This document shows, piece after piece, positions 1 to 8,884 of a stretch of DNA of 58,458 nucleotides. A model generated the notes under the pieces. That model ran no database searches. It worked only from the letters and a program-made list of their open reading frames with translations, and was not told where the DNA came from. Numbering within the stretch: position 1 is the first letter of the stretch; every line of letters starts with the position of its first letter. The translations under genes were made by a program, and so were the position numbers. Source of the stretch: Bacteroidaceae bacterium. GTDB lineage: Bacteria > Bacteroidota > Bacteroidia > Bacteroidales > Bacteroidaceae. The stretch is from contig JAKSIV010000013.1 of the NCBI GenBank assembly GCA_024398635.1, positions 1 to 58,458 of the forward strand, in the 5' to 3' direction.

Positions 1-343
1 TATGACCTCTGCTGACTCCTCGCAGTTCGTTGTTACTGCAAGGCGATTTTTTTTTTCGCCTCGTCTGCGAGGCCTCTCCAGTTATGGACGCACTCTTTCC
101 ATCTTATGCCTGCCCGATTTACCTTGGATGATTCGGATAGTTATTGGACTTTGACTTCGTTTGCAGTCTTATCCTCATCCTTAGGCCTTGTATCGGATTT
201 CTGTCCGTCAGACCAGATGTTTGCCGCCGGCTTCCTTCAGATTCCGTCTCGCGGCGGACACCCTTGCCTTTGGCTGTAACCTTCCCACTATCAGGGCGGT
301 TTAGGGACTTTCACCCATTAGAATACGTTCGTGCTGGACGAAC
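1..343 (-). mobile_element. Group II intron, 5' portion (domain I region), continues off the left edge
   Basis: Read on the minus strand, the sequence begins GTTCGTCC at 343 and soon carries GGGTGAAAGTCCC (about 322-306), the hallmark of the start of a bacterial group II intron ribozyme. Many short stems follow, as expected for domain I (for example GGCGA/TCGCC around a long homopolymer at 42-60). The intron end abuts the U-run of the intrinsic terminator at 344-382, the position favoured by class C introns, which insert behind terminators. The maturase ORF should lie to the left of the window; none is visible here. The terminal bases GTTCG differ from the usual GTGYG, but they can pair with the nearby CGAAC, so the change may be compensated. 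The intron identity is recognised from memory of the family. Confidence 0.85.
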
Positions 344-382
344 AAAAAAGAGACCGGCTAAAATACTTTTTAGTCGGCCTCT
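344..382 (-). terminator. Intrinsic terminator of the AsmA-family gene; intron target site
   Basis: Arms at 349-363 and 368-382 pair over 15 positions (one C-A mismatch and one G-U pair on the minus strand) around a 4-base loop. A six-base U-run follows on the minus strand (344-349). It lies 13 bases past the stop codon at 395. The group II intron starts at the base right after the U-run. Confidence 0.85.
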
Positions 383-394
383 TTCTTTTTGGAG

Positions 395-3300
395 TTAATC
401 AGCAGGTCTTTCGTGCTTGAAGGAGGAACGCGGACGCACATTGGAGCGTGCGGCCTCCATGATGGTGTTCTTCCTGCGCATGATATCTGCCTCAACCTTA
501 CCTGACTTGGCAGGATTGTAGAGCTTGTCATACTGGGCACGTCCCACCTTGATATGACGGATGGGGAATTCTGCAATATCATTGAGCGGACCGCTAAGGG
601 TTACACCCAGGCGGATAGGCAACGGACACTTGGTCAGTGAGATATTGTAGTTGCAGCTCAGACCTGCATCAATATTGTGACGACCGCTTATAATAGCTTC
701 ATAACGGTCCATCTTGATACGTGCAGGATAGAGGTCAACCTTTCCGTCAAGTACCTGGAGCTCTATATCCAAACTGTCAATTACAGGACTGGCATCCTTG
801 CTCATAAGCAGCTTGCGCTTGATACCGTCAAACACCTCGTTGTCAAGAACCTGAAGGTTTGCGCCTTCAATGACTGCGTTACCTATAAGGGTGAACATCT
901 GAGGATAGAGCGGTCCGTACGTTACATAATCGGGCTCAAGGAATGTCTGTGCGGAGAGATGGAACTGTGCCTTACCGGACAGAGCTTTCAACATGGGAAC
1001 GATTGAATCGACTGCAGGAACAATGTCGATGAGTTCATCAATCTCAATGTCCAGCAGATGGAAGTCAAGTTCCATGAAACGGTCCTCAACATTGGGCGTG
1101 CGGTAGATGGCTGTAAGCTGCATCTCGGCGGCATTGGATGAGAATCCAAGCTCCTGAAGTATTACCACACCGTCTTTTATTGAGATGTCACCGCCTACGT
1201 TGTTGAAGGTATGTTCATTGAAATCAACCTTGGACAGGTTGGTGTAGAGGGTAAGGTCAATACCTCTAGGTATCATGATAGGACCGGTACTTACGGTATC
1301 CTGGCCTACCTCGATGTCTGTAGCTGCGGTTTCTGCAGCCTCGGCAGCCTCTTCTTCATCTCCTGTCAGGGCCATGAGCCTGTTCATGTTCATGTAGTCT
1401 GACTCCAGTGAGAGTTCACCAGTGAGGAGTCCCTTGCCGTCAAGGAATTCACCGATGTTGTAGATATCACCCCAGAGCTGGATATCCGAGTCATCAATCT
1501 CGGCACGGCAGTCGTTGATGTTGAAGCGACCCAGCGAGAAGTCAAAATCAAGTGTCTTGAGGCATATGGGAGAGGCCAGCATATCGACCTGACCGTCCTT
1601 AAGCGTCATCTTGATCTGGGGATTCCACTGGTTCAGGATCTCAACCTTGGTGGAGTCATACTGTGCAAGAGCATGCAGGGAGGTGGCACCCAACGTTGCC
1701 GAGAGTGTGCTTCCCATAATGGCTGACAGTGCGTCAAACCCGATGTTGGCCTTCATGGCGATGGTGCCGTCGGCAGGTGCCATGTTCAGCGTGACTGCGG
1801 TATTCTTGAGCATTCCGGATATGGTATCCATGTCACCGTTGAGCTCTCCGACATTAAGGTCCACCAGGATATTCATCTTATCCACGTCTTCATCCAGACC
1901 GGCTACCGATGCGCTCAGATTGAGGTTCTGAAGTGTTGCGTTTATGGTGGTGGAGTCAACCATCGACAGATCGAGGTCTGTTGCCTTGACAGTAACATCG
2001 GCTGTCTGCCTGTTGCGGTCAACAGCTACACGGCTGGGGTAGGTTGCCTCCAGCGAGAGCTTGCCCGAAGCCGCCTTGAGCGAGTCATTCACACTGGCGT
2101 CAAGATTCCTGAGTGAGATTTTGGCTGTGGCATTGTCCAGAACGGGACCGTTATCGGCCACGGCACCCTTGACGTTGATGTCAAGTCCTACAAGACCATG
2201 GACGTCAATTCCGTCAAGCATGCTCTGGAATGACTCCGGAATCATTGAGATGAGACGGTTTATGTCCAGGTCACGCGGAGTGTTGATGCGGGCGCGTCCT
2301 GCAACAGGCTGCTTTCCACCCAGCGTTCCGTTAGCGTTGAACGCTATCTGCTGGCCGTCAATGCGGATGTTTGTACCCTCCTTGACGTTGAAACGGGTTA
2401 TCTGCCTGTTGGTCTCAAGAGGTAGGGTAAAGCCGAATGACCAGCCGGGAACATAGAGGTCGCTGTCCATCTCAATCTTTATTGACGGGGTGTTGAACTC
2501 GGTAAGGAGTGCAATATCGTCACCCTTGATGGTTGCATCGGCCTTTAATGAGAGCTGATCAGTTATGACATTCATGGGATCCTCGCCACCCTGGTCATAA
2601 ACCGTACCTTCTACATCTATTGTCAGACCGGTAGTGACATCGCTCAGATCAAGCTTGAGGGCACCTTCCAGGCCTAACAGCACCTTTGCTATCTGTGCCT
2701 TGGTGATGGTTCCTACGGAATCTTCAAGCTGGAGTGATATGTCGCGGGAGTCAAACGTGAATCCGCTTACATTGGCGTTGTCGCCGGCGAGTGATGCCTT
2801 ATCGGCCTTCATTACTATGGCTCCGGTCTCGGTCAGCATACTCTCCGAAGAGTAATTCAGATCTGAGGCGGCGATGCGGAAACCGGCCATGAGGTTATCG
2901 AGACCTTCACTACCCATATGACAGCTTACGTTGCTCAGAACCAGCTTGAGATTGTTAAGGCAGGCCTGAATATCATCCATGGTTGCCTGTGTCTCTTTGA
3001 GGTCCAGAGTGACATCAGCAGCTACATCCTCATTGTATTTGGAGAGTTCGGCATCCAGACGGATGTCATTGAGGTATGCGCCAACGTTCATTGAGTCATT
3101 ACGTATGGCGGCGTTGACCGATGCCAGTCTGACATTGGCCTTGGCATCCAGACTGTCATAGTTGAGAAGTCCTTTCAGGTTTATGTCAAGGTCATTGATT
3201 CCTGCATCGATACCGGATGAAAGATCCTTGTATGAGGCATTGATACCCTTGACGGATATTTTCTGCAGGTCGGCGTAGATATCCATTCCTTCATCATCCT

Positions 3301-3754
3301 TCTGAGGCTCCTCTTCTTCATCGGAAGTGCCGAATACGTCCAGATTGGAACTGCCGTCGGCTGCCGTAAAGAGGTTGGCATGGATTCCGTTGATATACAG
3401 GTTGGTAAGGATGATCTTGCTCTCCTTGTAGAGGGTCTTGAAATCAACCGTAACCGTGAATTCATCAACTGCGGCCAGTGTATCGTATGGCGATATCTCC
3501 ATATCGTCATAGACTACAAGACCGTTCAGGCGGAATCCAAGGAAAGGATATGAGCCTACCAGCGTGAGGTCCACATCATCAATTTTAGCACGGGCGGGAG
3601 AATACTTGTCAATGGCTTTCTCCGCCACTTTGGTCAGGCTGGATGATGAGAATACAATCCAGCATACCAAGGCTACAATGATAACAACCAGCCCCAAGAG
3701 TGATCCCAGAGAGATTCCGGTTATCTTGAGGGCTTTCTTTAATTTAGGTTTCAT
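395..3754 (-). CDS. AsmA-family (AsmA/TamB-like) envelope biogenesis protein
   Basis: 1119 residues. An N-terminal membrane anchor spans about residues 12-35 (basic head, then a long Leu/Val/Ile run), followed by a very long beta-rich region of repeated short strands with Asp/Asn turns. This is the make-up of AsmA-like proteins, which are thought to act in the periplasm on lipid transfer or outer-membrane assembly. The C-terminal part (about 850-1060) resembles the conserved AsmA_2 segment; a Glu/Ala-rich spacer precedes it. The start codon overlaps the stop of the upstream lipoprotein gene (TAATG), so the two are translationally coupled. Family assignment is fairly sure; the substrate is unknown. 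Confidence 0.85.
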   Translation of the reverse strand: MKPKLKKALKITGISLGSLLGLVVIIVALVCWIVFSSSSLTKVAEKAIDKYSPARAKIDDVDLTLVGSYPFLGFRLNGLVVYDDMEISPYDTLAAVDEFTVTVDFKTLYKESKIILTNLYINGIHANLFTAADGSSNLDVFGTSDEEEEPQKDDEGMDIYADLQKISVKGINASYKDLSSGIDAGINDLDINLKGLLNYDSLDAKANVRLASVNAAIRNDSMNVGAYLNDIRLDAELSKYNEDVAADVTLDLKETQATMDDIQACLNNLKLVLSNVSCHMGSEGLDNLMAGFRIAASDLNYSSESMLTETGAIVMKADKASLAGDNANVSGFTFDSRDISLQLEDSVGTITKAQIAKVLLGLEGALKLDLSDVTTGLTIDVEGTVYDQGGEDPMNVITDQLSLKADATIKGDDIALLTEFNTPSIKIEMDSDLYVPGWSFGFTLPLETNRQITRFNVKEGTNIRIDGQQIAFNANGTLGGKQPVAGRARINTPRDLDINRLISMIPESFQSMLDGIDVHGLVGLDINVKGAVADNGPVLDNATAKISLRNLDASVNDSLKAASGKLSLEATYPSRVAVDRNRQTADVTVKATDLDLSMVDSTTINATLQNLNLSASVAGLDEDVDKMNILVDLNVGELNGDMDTISGMLKNTAVTLNMAPADGTIAMKANIGFDALSAIMGSTLSATLGATSLHALAQYDSTKVEILNQWNPQIKMTLKDGQVDMLASPICLKTLDFDFSLGRFNINDCRAEIDDSDIQLWGDIYNIGEFLDGKGLLTGELSLESDYMNMNRLMALTGDEEEAAEAAETAATDIEVGQDTVSTGPIMIPRGIDLTLYTNLSKVDFNEHTFNNVGGDISIKDGVVILQELGFSSNAAEMQLTAIYRTPNVEDRFMELDFHLLDIEIDELIDIVPAVDSIVPMLKALSGKAQFHLSAQTFLEPDYVTYGPLYPQMFTLIGNAVIEGANLQVLDNEVFDGIKRKLLMSKDASPVIDSLDIELQVLDGKVDLYPARIKMDRYEAIISGRHNIDAGLSCNYNISLTKCPLPIRLGVTLSGPLNDIAEFPIRHIKVGRAQYDKLYNPAKSGKVEADIMRRKNTIMEAARSNVRPRSSFKHERPAD

Positions 3755-4122
3755 TATTTCTTTGTGAAGACTATAATGGTCTTAGAGCTATCCTCCTTGT
3801 CGTAGGCTTCCATCCTGGTCTGGTTGAGTTCCTCAACAATATAGACCGTAAAAGCCACGATGGTTGATTTTCCTTGCTCGTAACCACTTACTTCAAGTTC
3901 GAGTTCGTCGCCGGAAAGGTTCCAGGTAAAGGTTTGTGTCCTGCCTGACTGGGTACGTGAACCTGAATAATCGTCGTTGAAGGTGTAGGTCCAGCCATCG
4001 GTTGCACTCCATGTACCTATAAGCAGATCTTCATCAAAATCATCTTCAAGAAGGCTACAGCCTGCGAAAACGAACAGAACTGCGGCGAGTACCATAGACA
4101 AGCGGAAAAGTCTCTTTTTCAT
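3754..4122 (-). CDS. Small lipocalin-like lipoprotein
   Basis: 122 residues. The signal peptide ends in a lipobox with Cys22 (FAGC), so the product is probably lipid-anchored. The mature part starts with an acidic stretch and then has a GTW...YTF pattern and alternating hydrophobic strands, as in the lipocalin-like small lipoproteins common in Bacteroidales. The gene shares one base with the downstream AsmA-family start, which suggests an envelope-related two-gene operon. Function is not known. Confidence 0.8.
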   Translation of the reverse strand: MKKRLFRLSMVLAAVLFVFAGCSLLEDDFDEDLLIGTWSATDGWTYTFNDDYSGSRTQSGRTQTFTWNLSGDELELEVSGYEQGKSTIVAFTVYIVEELNQTRMEAYDKEDSSKTIIVFTKK

Positions 4123-4256
4123 AAATCGTTTAATCGGTTATACCTTAAATATATAGTTTGATGGGCGAAGTTAAGCATTTTTTGCAAATAACTGTGTATG
4201 AGTTTCTGTTATAAACAAAACGGATGAAATCTTATACGTTTCCCAAACAAAAAAGG

Positions 4257-4264
4257 TAAATTTG
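4257..4264 (+). promoter_or_regulatory. Promoter -7 box for aspS
   Basis: TAAATTTG is a perfect match to the Bacteroidetes -7 consensus TAnnTTTG. It lies 25 bases before the aspS ATG. No clear -33 TTTG is seen at ideal spacing. Confidence 0.6.
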
Positions 4265-4289
4265 CAGGTCTTTTTAGGAAACTGACGAT

Positions 4290-6044
4290 ATGTTTAGAAG
4301 CAAAACTTGTGGAGAGTTACGCCTGACCGATGCCGGTACCATGGTTACACTGGCAGGATGGGTGCAGAGAGTAAGGAAAATGGGTGGTATGGTCTTTGTT
4401 GACCTGCGTGACCGCTACGGCATAACCCAGCTTGTGTTTGACGATGCTACCGATGCCGCCCTGTGCGAGCAGGCCAGCCGTCTGGGGCGTGAATACGTCA
4501 TCCAGATTACCGGTAAGGTTAGCGAGCGCTCAAGCAAGAACTCCAAGATTCCCACAGGTGACATTGAAATCCTGGTTAATACTCTGAATGTCATCAATGC
4601 GGCCGATACGCCTCCCTTTACAATTGAAGATGATACCGACGGCGGTGATGACCTGCGCATGAAATACCGCTATCTTGACCTGCGCCGCCAGTGTGTCCGC
4701 AAGAACCTGGAACTGCGCCACAAGATGGTCATGGAGATCCGCAAGTTCCTGGATGATCTTAACTTCATGGAGGTAGAGACTCCTATTCTCATAAACTCAA
4801 CACCTGAGGGCGCACGTGACTTCGTGGTACCTTCACGCATGAATCCCGGTCAGTTCTACGCTCTGCCTCAGAGCCCCCAGATCCTCAAGCAGCTGCTTAT
4901 GGTATCGGGATTTGACCGTTACTTCCAGATAGCCAAGTGCTTCCGTGACGAGGACCTGCGTGCCGACCGTCAGCCTGAGTTCACACAGATTGACTGCGAG
5001 ATGTCATTCGTGGAGCAGGAGGATATCCTTCAGATATTCGAGGCTATGGCCAAGCATCTGTTCAAGAGCATTCTTGGTATTGATATGAAGGAGCCTTTCC
5101 AGCGTATGACATGGCAGGATGCAATGAAATACTACGGTAGTGACAAACCGGATTTGCGCTTTGATATGCACTTTGTGGAGCTTATGGATGTGCTCAAGGG
5201 TTACGGATTCGGCGTATTTGACGGTGCCGCATACATCGGCGGTATCTGCGCAAAGGGTGCCGCTACATATACCCGCAAGCAGATTGACGCTCTTACCGAG
5301 TATGTAAAGCGTCCTCAGATTGGTGCCAAGGGTATGGTTTACGCACGCGTCGAGGAGGATGGCAGCGTGAAGTCATCGGTCGATAAGTTCTACTCTCAGG
5401 AGGTTCTGCAGCAGTTAAAGGCTGCCATGAGCGCTGAGGCCGGTGACCTTATCCTGATTCTCTCAGGTGATGACGCCATGAAGACCCGCAAGCAGCTCTC
5501 TGAACTGCGTCTTAAGGTGGCCGATGAACTTGGGCTGCGTGACAAGAACCAGTTCAAGTGCCTGTGGGTGATTGACTTCCCCATGTACGAGTGGTCCGAT
5601 GAGGAGAACCGTCTGATGGCTATGCACCATCCGTTCACATCACCCAAGCCTGAGGATATTCCTCTGCTGGACACTGATCCCGCAAGCGTTCGTGCCAATG
5701 CCTACGATATGGTTATAAACGGTATCGAGGTTGGCGGCGGCTCTATCCGTATCCACGACAGCAAGCTGCAGGCTACCATATTCAAGATTCTGGGCTTCAC
5801 TCCTGAGCAGGCTCAGGCCAAGTTCGGTTTCCTGATGAACGCATTCAAGTTCGGTGCACCTCCTCACGGTGGTCTGGCATTCGGTCTGGATCGCTTTGTC
5901 AGCATCTTTGCAAAGCTGGACAGCATCCGCGACTGCATAGCGTTCCCCAAGAACAACTCCGGCCGCGACGTCATGCTGGATGCCCCCGGTCCTCTTGACC
6001 AGTCTCAGCTAGACGAACTCCAGCTCAAAATCGACCTAAAATGA
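4290..6044 (+). CDS. aspS: Aspartate--tRNA ligase
   Basis: 584 residues, the usual length for bacterial AspRS. An N-terminal OB-fold anticodon-binding domain spans about 1-105. The class II catalytic core has motif 2 ([16 protein letters not shown], about 217-232) and motif 3 (GLAFGLDRF, near 527-535). A GAD insertion typical of bacterial enzymes lies between about 285 and 415. It charges tRNA-Asp with aspartate in the cytoplasm. It is monocistronic, with its own promoter box upstream and a palindrome plus an intrinsic terminator directly behind the stop. Confidence 0.97.
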   Translation: MFRSKTCGELRLTDAGTMVTLAGWVQRVRKMGGMVFVDLRDRYGITQLVFDDATDAALCEQASRLGREYVIQITGKVSERSSKNSKIPTGDIEILVNTLNVINAADTPPFTIEDDTDGGDDLRMKYRYLDLRRQCVRKNLELRHKMVMEIRKFLDDLNFMEVETPILINSTPEGARDFVVPSRMNPGQFYALPQSPQILKQLLMVSGFDRYFQIAKCFRDEDLRADRQPEFTQIDCEMSFVEQEDILQIFEAMAKHLFKSILGIDMKEPFQRMTWQDAMKYYGSDKPDLRFDMHFVELMDVLKGYGFGVFDGAAYIGGICAKGAATYTRKQIDALTEYVKRPQIGAKGMVYARVEEDGSVKSSVDKFYSQEVLQQLKAAMSAEAGDLILILSGDDAMKTRKQLSELRLKVADELGLRDKNQFKCLWVIDFPMYEWSDEENRLMAMHHPFTSPKPEDIPLLDTDPASVRANAYDMVINGIEVGGGSIRIHDSKLQATIFKILGFTPEQAQAKFGFLMNAFKFGAPPHGGLAFGLDRFVSIFAKLDSIRDCIAFPKNNSGRDVMLDAPGPLDQSQLDELQLKIDLK

Positions 6045-6071
6045 TACAAAAGGGGACAGACCCCTTTTGTA
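6045..6071. repeat. Perfect palindrome with GGGG-CAGA-CCCC core (REP-like)
   Basis: Two 11-base arms (TACAAAAGGGG and its complement) flank the loop ACAGA. The element starts at the base right after the aspS stop codon. A relative with the same CAGACCC...TTTTGT core lies at 55438-55514, also at a stop codon. It could act as an mRNA 3'-end hairpin or be a REP-type mobile palindrome. Confidence 0.7.
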
Positions 6072-6080
6072 CTATTTATG

Positions 6081-6113
6081 ACCGCTTCTCGTTATTGAGG
6101 AGCGGTTTTTTTT
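6081..6113 (+). terminator. Intrinsic terminator behind aspS
   Basis: CCGCTTCTC (6082-6090) pairs with GAGGAGCGG (6097-6105) around a 6-base loop and is followed by eight T. Confidence 0.85.
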
Positions 6114-6139
6114 GTTGGGATATTGATTGATGGTATGCT

Positions 6140-6358
6140 CTATTTGATTGTTGGGTTCTCTATTTCCTTAAACATTTCATTGCTGTCCTGCCATTGGCCC
6201 GATGCAAACTGTTTTTCGCCTTCAGCAACCATTTGATGTATTTCTTCAATGGAGTAGGGTTTTTGTTGAGGTGTCTGCTTAACAAACATACCTCTATTGC
6301 CGGCATTTACAGCATAAGGTATTGCCGGTTCGCAAACTTCTGTTTTGATGTTTTCCAT
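6140..6358 (-). CDS. Small hypothetical protein, antitoxin-like tail
   Basis: 72 residues, mostly polar. The C-terminal half (YSIEEIHQMVAEGEKQF, then DSNEMFKEIE) resembles the C-terminal pattern of small RelB/ParD-like antitoxins in Bacteroidales, where an E-G/A-E-x-Q helix precedes a short acidic end. No toxin gene is next to it. The ATG follows an AT-rich leader. It is convergent with aspS and shares its terminator region. Being short, it may not be translated; the antitoxin resemblance is only an impression. Confidence 0.45.
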   Translation of the reverse strand: MENIKTEVCEPAIPYAVNAGNRGMFVKQTPQQKPYSIEEIHQMVAEGEKQFASGQWQDSNEMFKEIENPTIK

Positions 6359-6452
6359 ATCTATGTTTTTTCAATGTCTTTCTGCAAAGATAATGTTTTA
6401 TGTTACAAATGATCTGATAACGAGAAGAGAAACGTTTTTTAGCACAAAAATC

Positions 6453-6483
6453 TTTGCAGAGTCACATATAAAGCGGAAATTTG
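6453..6483 (+). promoter_or_regulatory. Promoter for the riboswitch-controlled TonB receptor
   Basis: A -33 TTTG (6453-6456) is followed after 19 bases by GAAATTTG (6476-6483), seven of eight bases of the TAnnTTTG -7 box. The spacing fits the Bacteroidetes sigma-ABfr promoter. The FMN aptamer starts about 15 bases further on. Confidence 0.6.
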
Positions 6484-6495
6484 CAGTCGAAATTT

Positions 6496-6599
6496 TTCAG
6501 GGTGGGGCGCAATTCCCCGACCGGCGGTATAGTCCGCGAGCCGAAAGGCCGAACCGTTGCAACTACGGTACCGACAGTATAGTCTGGATGAAAGAAAAG
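6496..6599 (+). promoter_or_regulatory. FMN riboswitch (RFN element)
   Basis: The conserved blocks of the FMN aptamer appear in order: CAGGGTGGGGCGCAATTCCC, then GACCGGCGGTATAGTCCGCGAG, an internal stem CCGAAAGG, then ACCGACAGTATAGTCTGGATGAAAGA. The receptor ATG at 6603 is only a few bases past the aptamer, so the Shine-Dalgarno-like AAAGAAAAG at the 3' flank is part of, or next to, the closing stem. This suggests translational control: FMN binding would hide the start site. No separate terminator hairpin lies between aptamer and start. Confidence 0.93.
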
Positions 6600-6602
6600 T
6601 TT

Positions 6603-8882
6603 ATGAAAAACAAAACAGTACTCATGTGCTTGGGCATGATTGTGCCCGCATTGTCAGTTTACGCCGAGGGCGTAGTTCTGACTGATTCAGTGATCAATCT
6701 TCAGGAAGTTGTTATTCGCGACAACTTCAGCAGTTCCGAAACCACTCCGCTCAGCATTAAAACGCTGTCCCCGAGCCACATTAAGCTCTACAGCACATCT
6801 CCGAACTATGTCGAGATGATGCAGGGTATCCCCGGCGTTTACGCAACACCTTCAACAGGCTCTTATGGTGATGCAACACTTAATATCCGCGGTTTCAAGC
6901 AGGAAAACATTAGTGTATTACTTAACGGTATTCCAATTCAGGGTCTGACATCAGGTTCCATGTATTGGAACAACTGGATGGGTTTGGCCGAGGCCACATA
7001 CGCTGTTCAGATTCAGAAGGGTATGGGTTCATCCATGTTAGCAGACTGCGCTATGGGTGGTATGGTGAATATCATCACAAAGACCGGCGAGGGTTCTCCT
7101 GAATGGGATTTCTCCACCTCTTATACTCAGTTCGGTACCAAGAAGGGTATGCTTAGTTATTCTACCGGACAGTTAAAGAACGGATGGAGCGCCAATATTA
7201 TGGTCAGCGGTGTCCATGGCGACGGATTTGTTGAAACTTCTCAGGTAAAATCAATCTCTTATCTGCTTTCTGTCAGCAAGATCTTGAATCCTTATAATAC
7301 GTTGATCTTTACTGCTATAGGCTCACCTGAACAGCACGACCAGCGCAGTACAGAGCTGTCAAAAGACGAAGTTGATAAGTATGGTCGTGGTTACAGCAAG
7401 AACTGGGGCTACATGAACGGAGAGAAGTTTTCTATTGCCCGCAATCACTACTTCAAGCCATACTTTACTCTGCAGCACCATTATGACAAGGGTGCTCTGC
7501 ACATGAAGAACTCACTTTACCTGGCTATAGCCGATGGTGGTGGACGTTCAACATACAACGATACAACTTATGTAAAGAAGAGCATAATTGAGCATCAATC
7601 AACAGATGGTCATATTGATTTCAACTCAGTAATTGCTGATAATACTGCTGCTGGAGTCTCCGGAAACTTTATAATAGATTACCTTTCCGGTCATAATCAG
7701 GCTGGTGCCATTGTTTCTGCAGATTATAGTCTGAATAACAAATGGACAGTTTCATCCGGACTACAATATCAGTACTTTGATACCTGGTCAAAAATGATTA
7801 TTATGGATTTACTTGGCGCTGATCATTATAGCATGTATGGAAAAGATTATTTAGTAGGGGATTATATAGGTTCAAGATATGGACGTACAACACACCTTGC
7901 TTCTGGTTACGGACAGATTAAGTATGATGGCCGTAAGATAAATACAAACCTTGGCATAAGCGTATTTAGCGGTAATTACCGCCGTCATGACGATGTTACC
8001 GGCAAAGTCAGTGACTGGGCGCACGGATGGGGTGTAGGCATTAAGAGCGGACTGCTTTATCATATAACAGGCAAGTCTCAGGCTTTCATTAACTTGGGCT
8101 ATAACAGCCGTCTGCCATATGCCGGTACATTCTTGGTTTCAAGCGACCTTTCTGTAAAGGATGATGTTACTAATGAAGAGAATCTGATGGCTGAAATAGG
8201 AACACGTATCATCTGGAAAGGTGGTGGTCTTGAATTGAGTGCATACTCAGCAAATTGGAAAAACAAGACAGTAACCGTCAGTACATCAAAACGTGCCAAT
8301 GAGAAAGCCCAGAAATATTATATCACAGGCTTGAACGCTTTGCATATGGGTGTTGAGTTATATATTCAGCAGCAGATTACACCCTGGGCTAAGTTGAGCG
8401 CATTTGCAAATCTGGCATCATGGAAGTGGAACAGTTCAGGTGAGGCTCTGATTTACGACGGTTATACCAACGAGACATTAAATACATATAAGATTTATTG
8501 TGACGGACTGCATGTGGGTGATTCGCCTCAGACTCAGTTCGGTGCTCAGGCTGATTTCAAGATGCCTTATGGTTTCTATGCAAACCTGTCTTGGCAGTTC
8601 AATGATCGTATGTATGCAGATTTCGAACCTGATAGCCGTAAAGACGCAAGTTCACCTGATGCATATCGTTTGCCGTCATGGAACGTACTTGACGCTACTA
8701 TAGGTTGGAGCGACCAACTGTTTGAAAATATGCATCTTGACGTGTTTGCAACAGGCCGTAACCTTACTGATGCGCACTATATAGAACGCGGTAAGGATGG
8801 AAGAGATCACGACCTTGCTACATTCCGCGGATACTGGGGCGCACCGCGTACTTTGTCAATAGGAATGAAACTCTCCTGGTAG
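6603..8882 (+). CDS. TonB-dependent outer-membrane receptor, candidate flavin importer
   Basis: 759 residues. A signal peptide (cleavage after about residue 21, SVYA) is followed by a TonB-box-like LQEVVIRD, a plug domain (about 50-165, with the NIRGF-type motif) and a 22-strand-type barrel ending in Leu-Ser-Trp. There is no N-terminal carboxypeptidase-like domain, so it is not a SusC type. The upstream in-frame extension to 6345 is rejected because it would translate the riboswitch. Control by an FMN riboswitch makes riboflavin, FMN or a precursor the likely substrate (inference). The gene is monocistronic and its stop lies 2 bases from the stop of the convergent permease gene. Confidence 0.9.
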   Translation: MKNKTVLMCLGMIVPALSVYAEGVVLTDSVINLQEVVIRDNFSSSETTPLSIKTLSPSHIKLYSTSPNYVEMMQGIPGVYATPSTGSYGDATLNIRGFKQENISVLLNGIPIQGLTSGSMYWNNWMGLAEATYAVQIQKGMGSSMLADCAMGGMVNIITKTGEGSPEWDFSTSYTQFGTKKGMLSYSTGQLKNGWSANIMVSGVHGDGFVETSQVKSISYLLSVSKILNPYNTLIFTAIGSPEQHDQRSTELSKDEVDKYGRGYSKNWGYMNGEKFSIARNHYFKPYFTLQHHYDKGALHMKNSLYLAIADGGGRSTYNDTTYVKKSIIEHQSTDGHIDFNSVIADNTAAGVSGNFIIDYLSGHNQAGAIVSADYSLNNKWTVSSGLQYQYFDTWSKMIIMDLLGADHYSMYGKDYLVGDYIGSRYGRTTHLASGYGQIKYDGRKINTNLGISVFSGNYRRHDDVTGKVSDWAHGWGVGIKSGLLYHITGKSQAFINLGYNSRLPYAGTFLVSSDLSVKDDVTNEENLMAEIGTRIIWKGGGLELSAYSANWKNKTVTVSTSKRANEKAQKYYITGLNALHMGVELYIQQQITPWAKLSAFANLASWKWNSSGEALIYDGYTNETLNTYKIYCDGLHVGDSPQTQFGAQADFKMPYGFYANLSWQFNDRMYADFEPDSRKDASSPDAYRLPSWNVLDATIGWSDQLFENMHLDVFATGRNLTDAHYIERGKDGRDHDLATFRGYWGAPRTLSIGMKLSW

Positions 8883-8884
8883 TA

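Noticed and set aside
42..60. T-run with GGCGA/TCGCC arms as a terminator
   Set aside because: It is a stem-loop inside the group II intron; the T-run is the loop, not a tail.
144..398. Plus-strand 84-aa ORF
   Set aside because: It crosses the antisense of the intron and the terminator, with no protein-like pattern.
6345..6602. N-terminal extension of the TonB receptor frame
   Set aside because: It runs through the promoter and the FMN riboswitch and lacks a signal peptide; the ATG at 6603 opens a clean signal.
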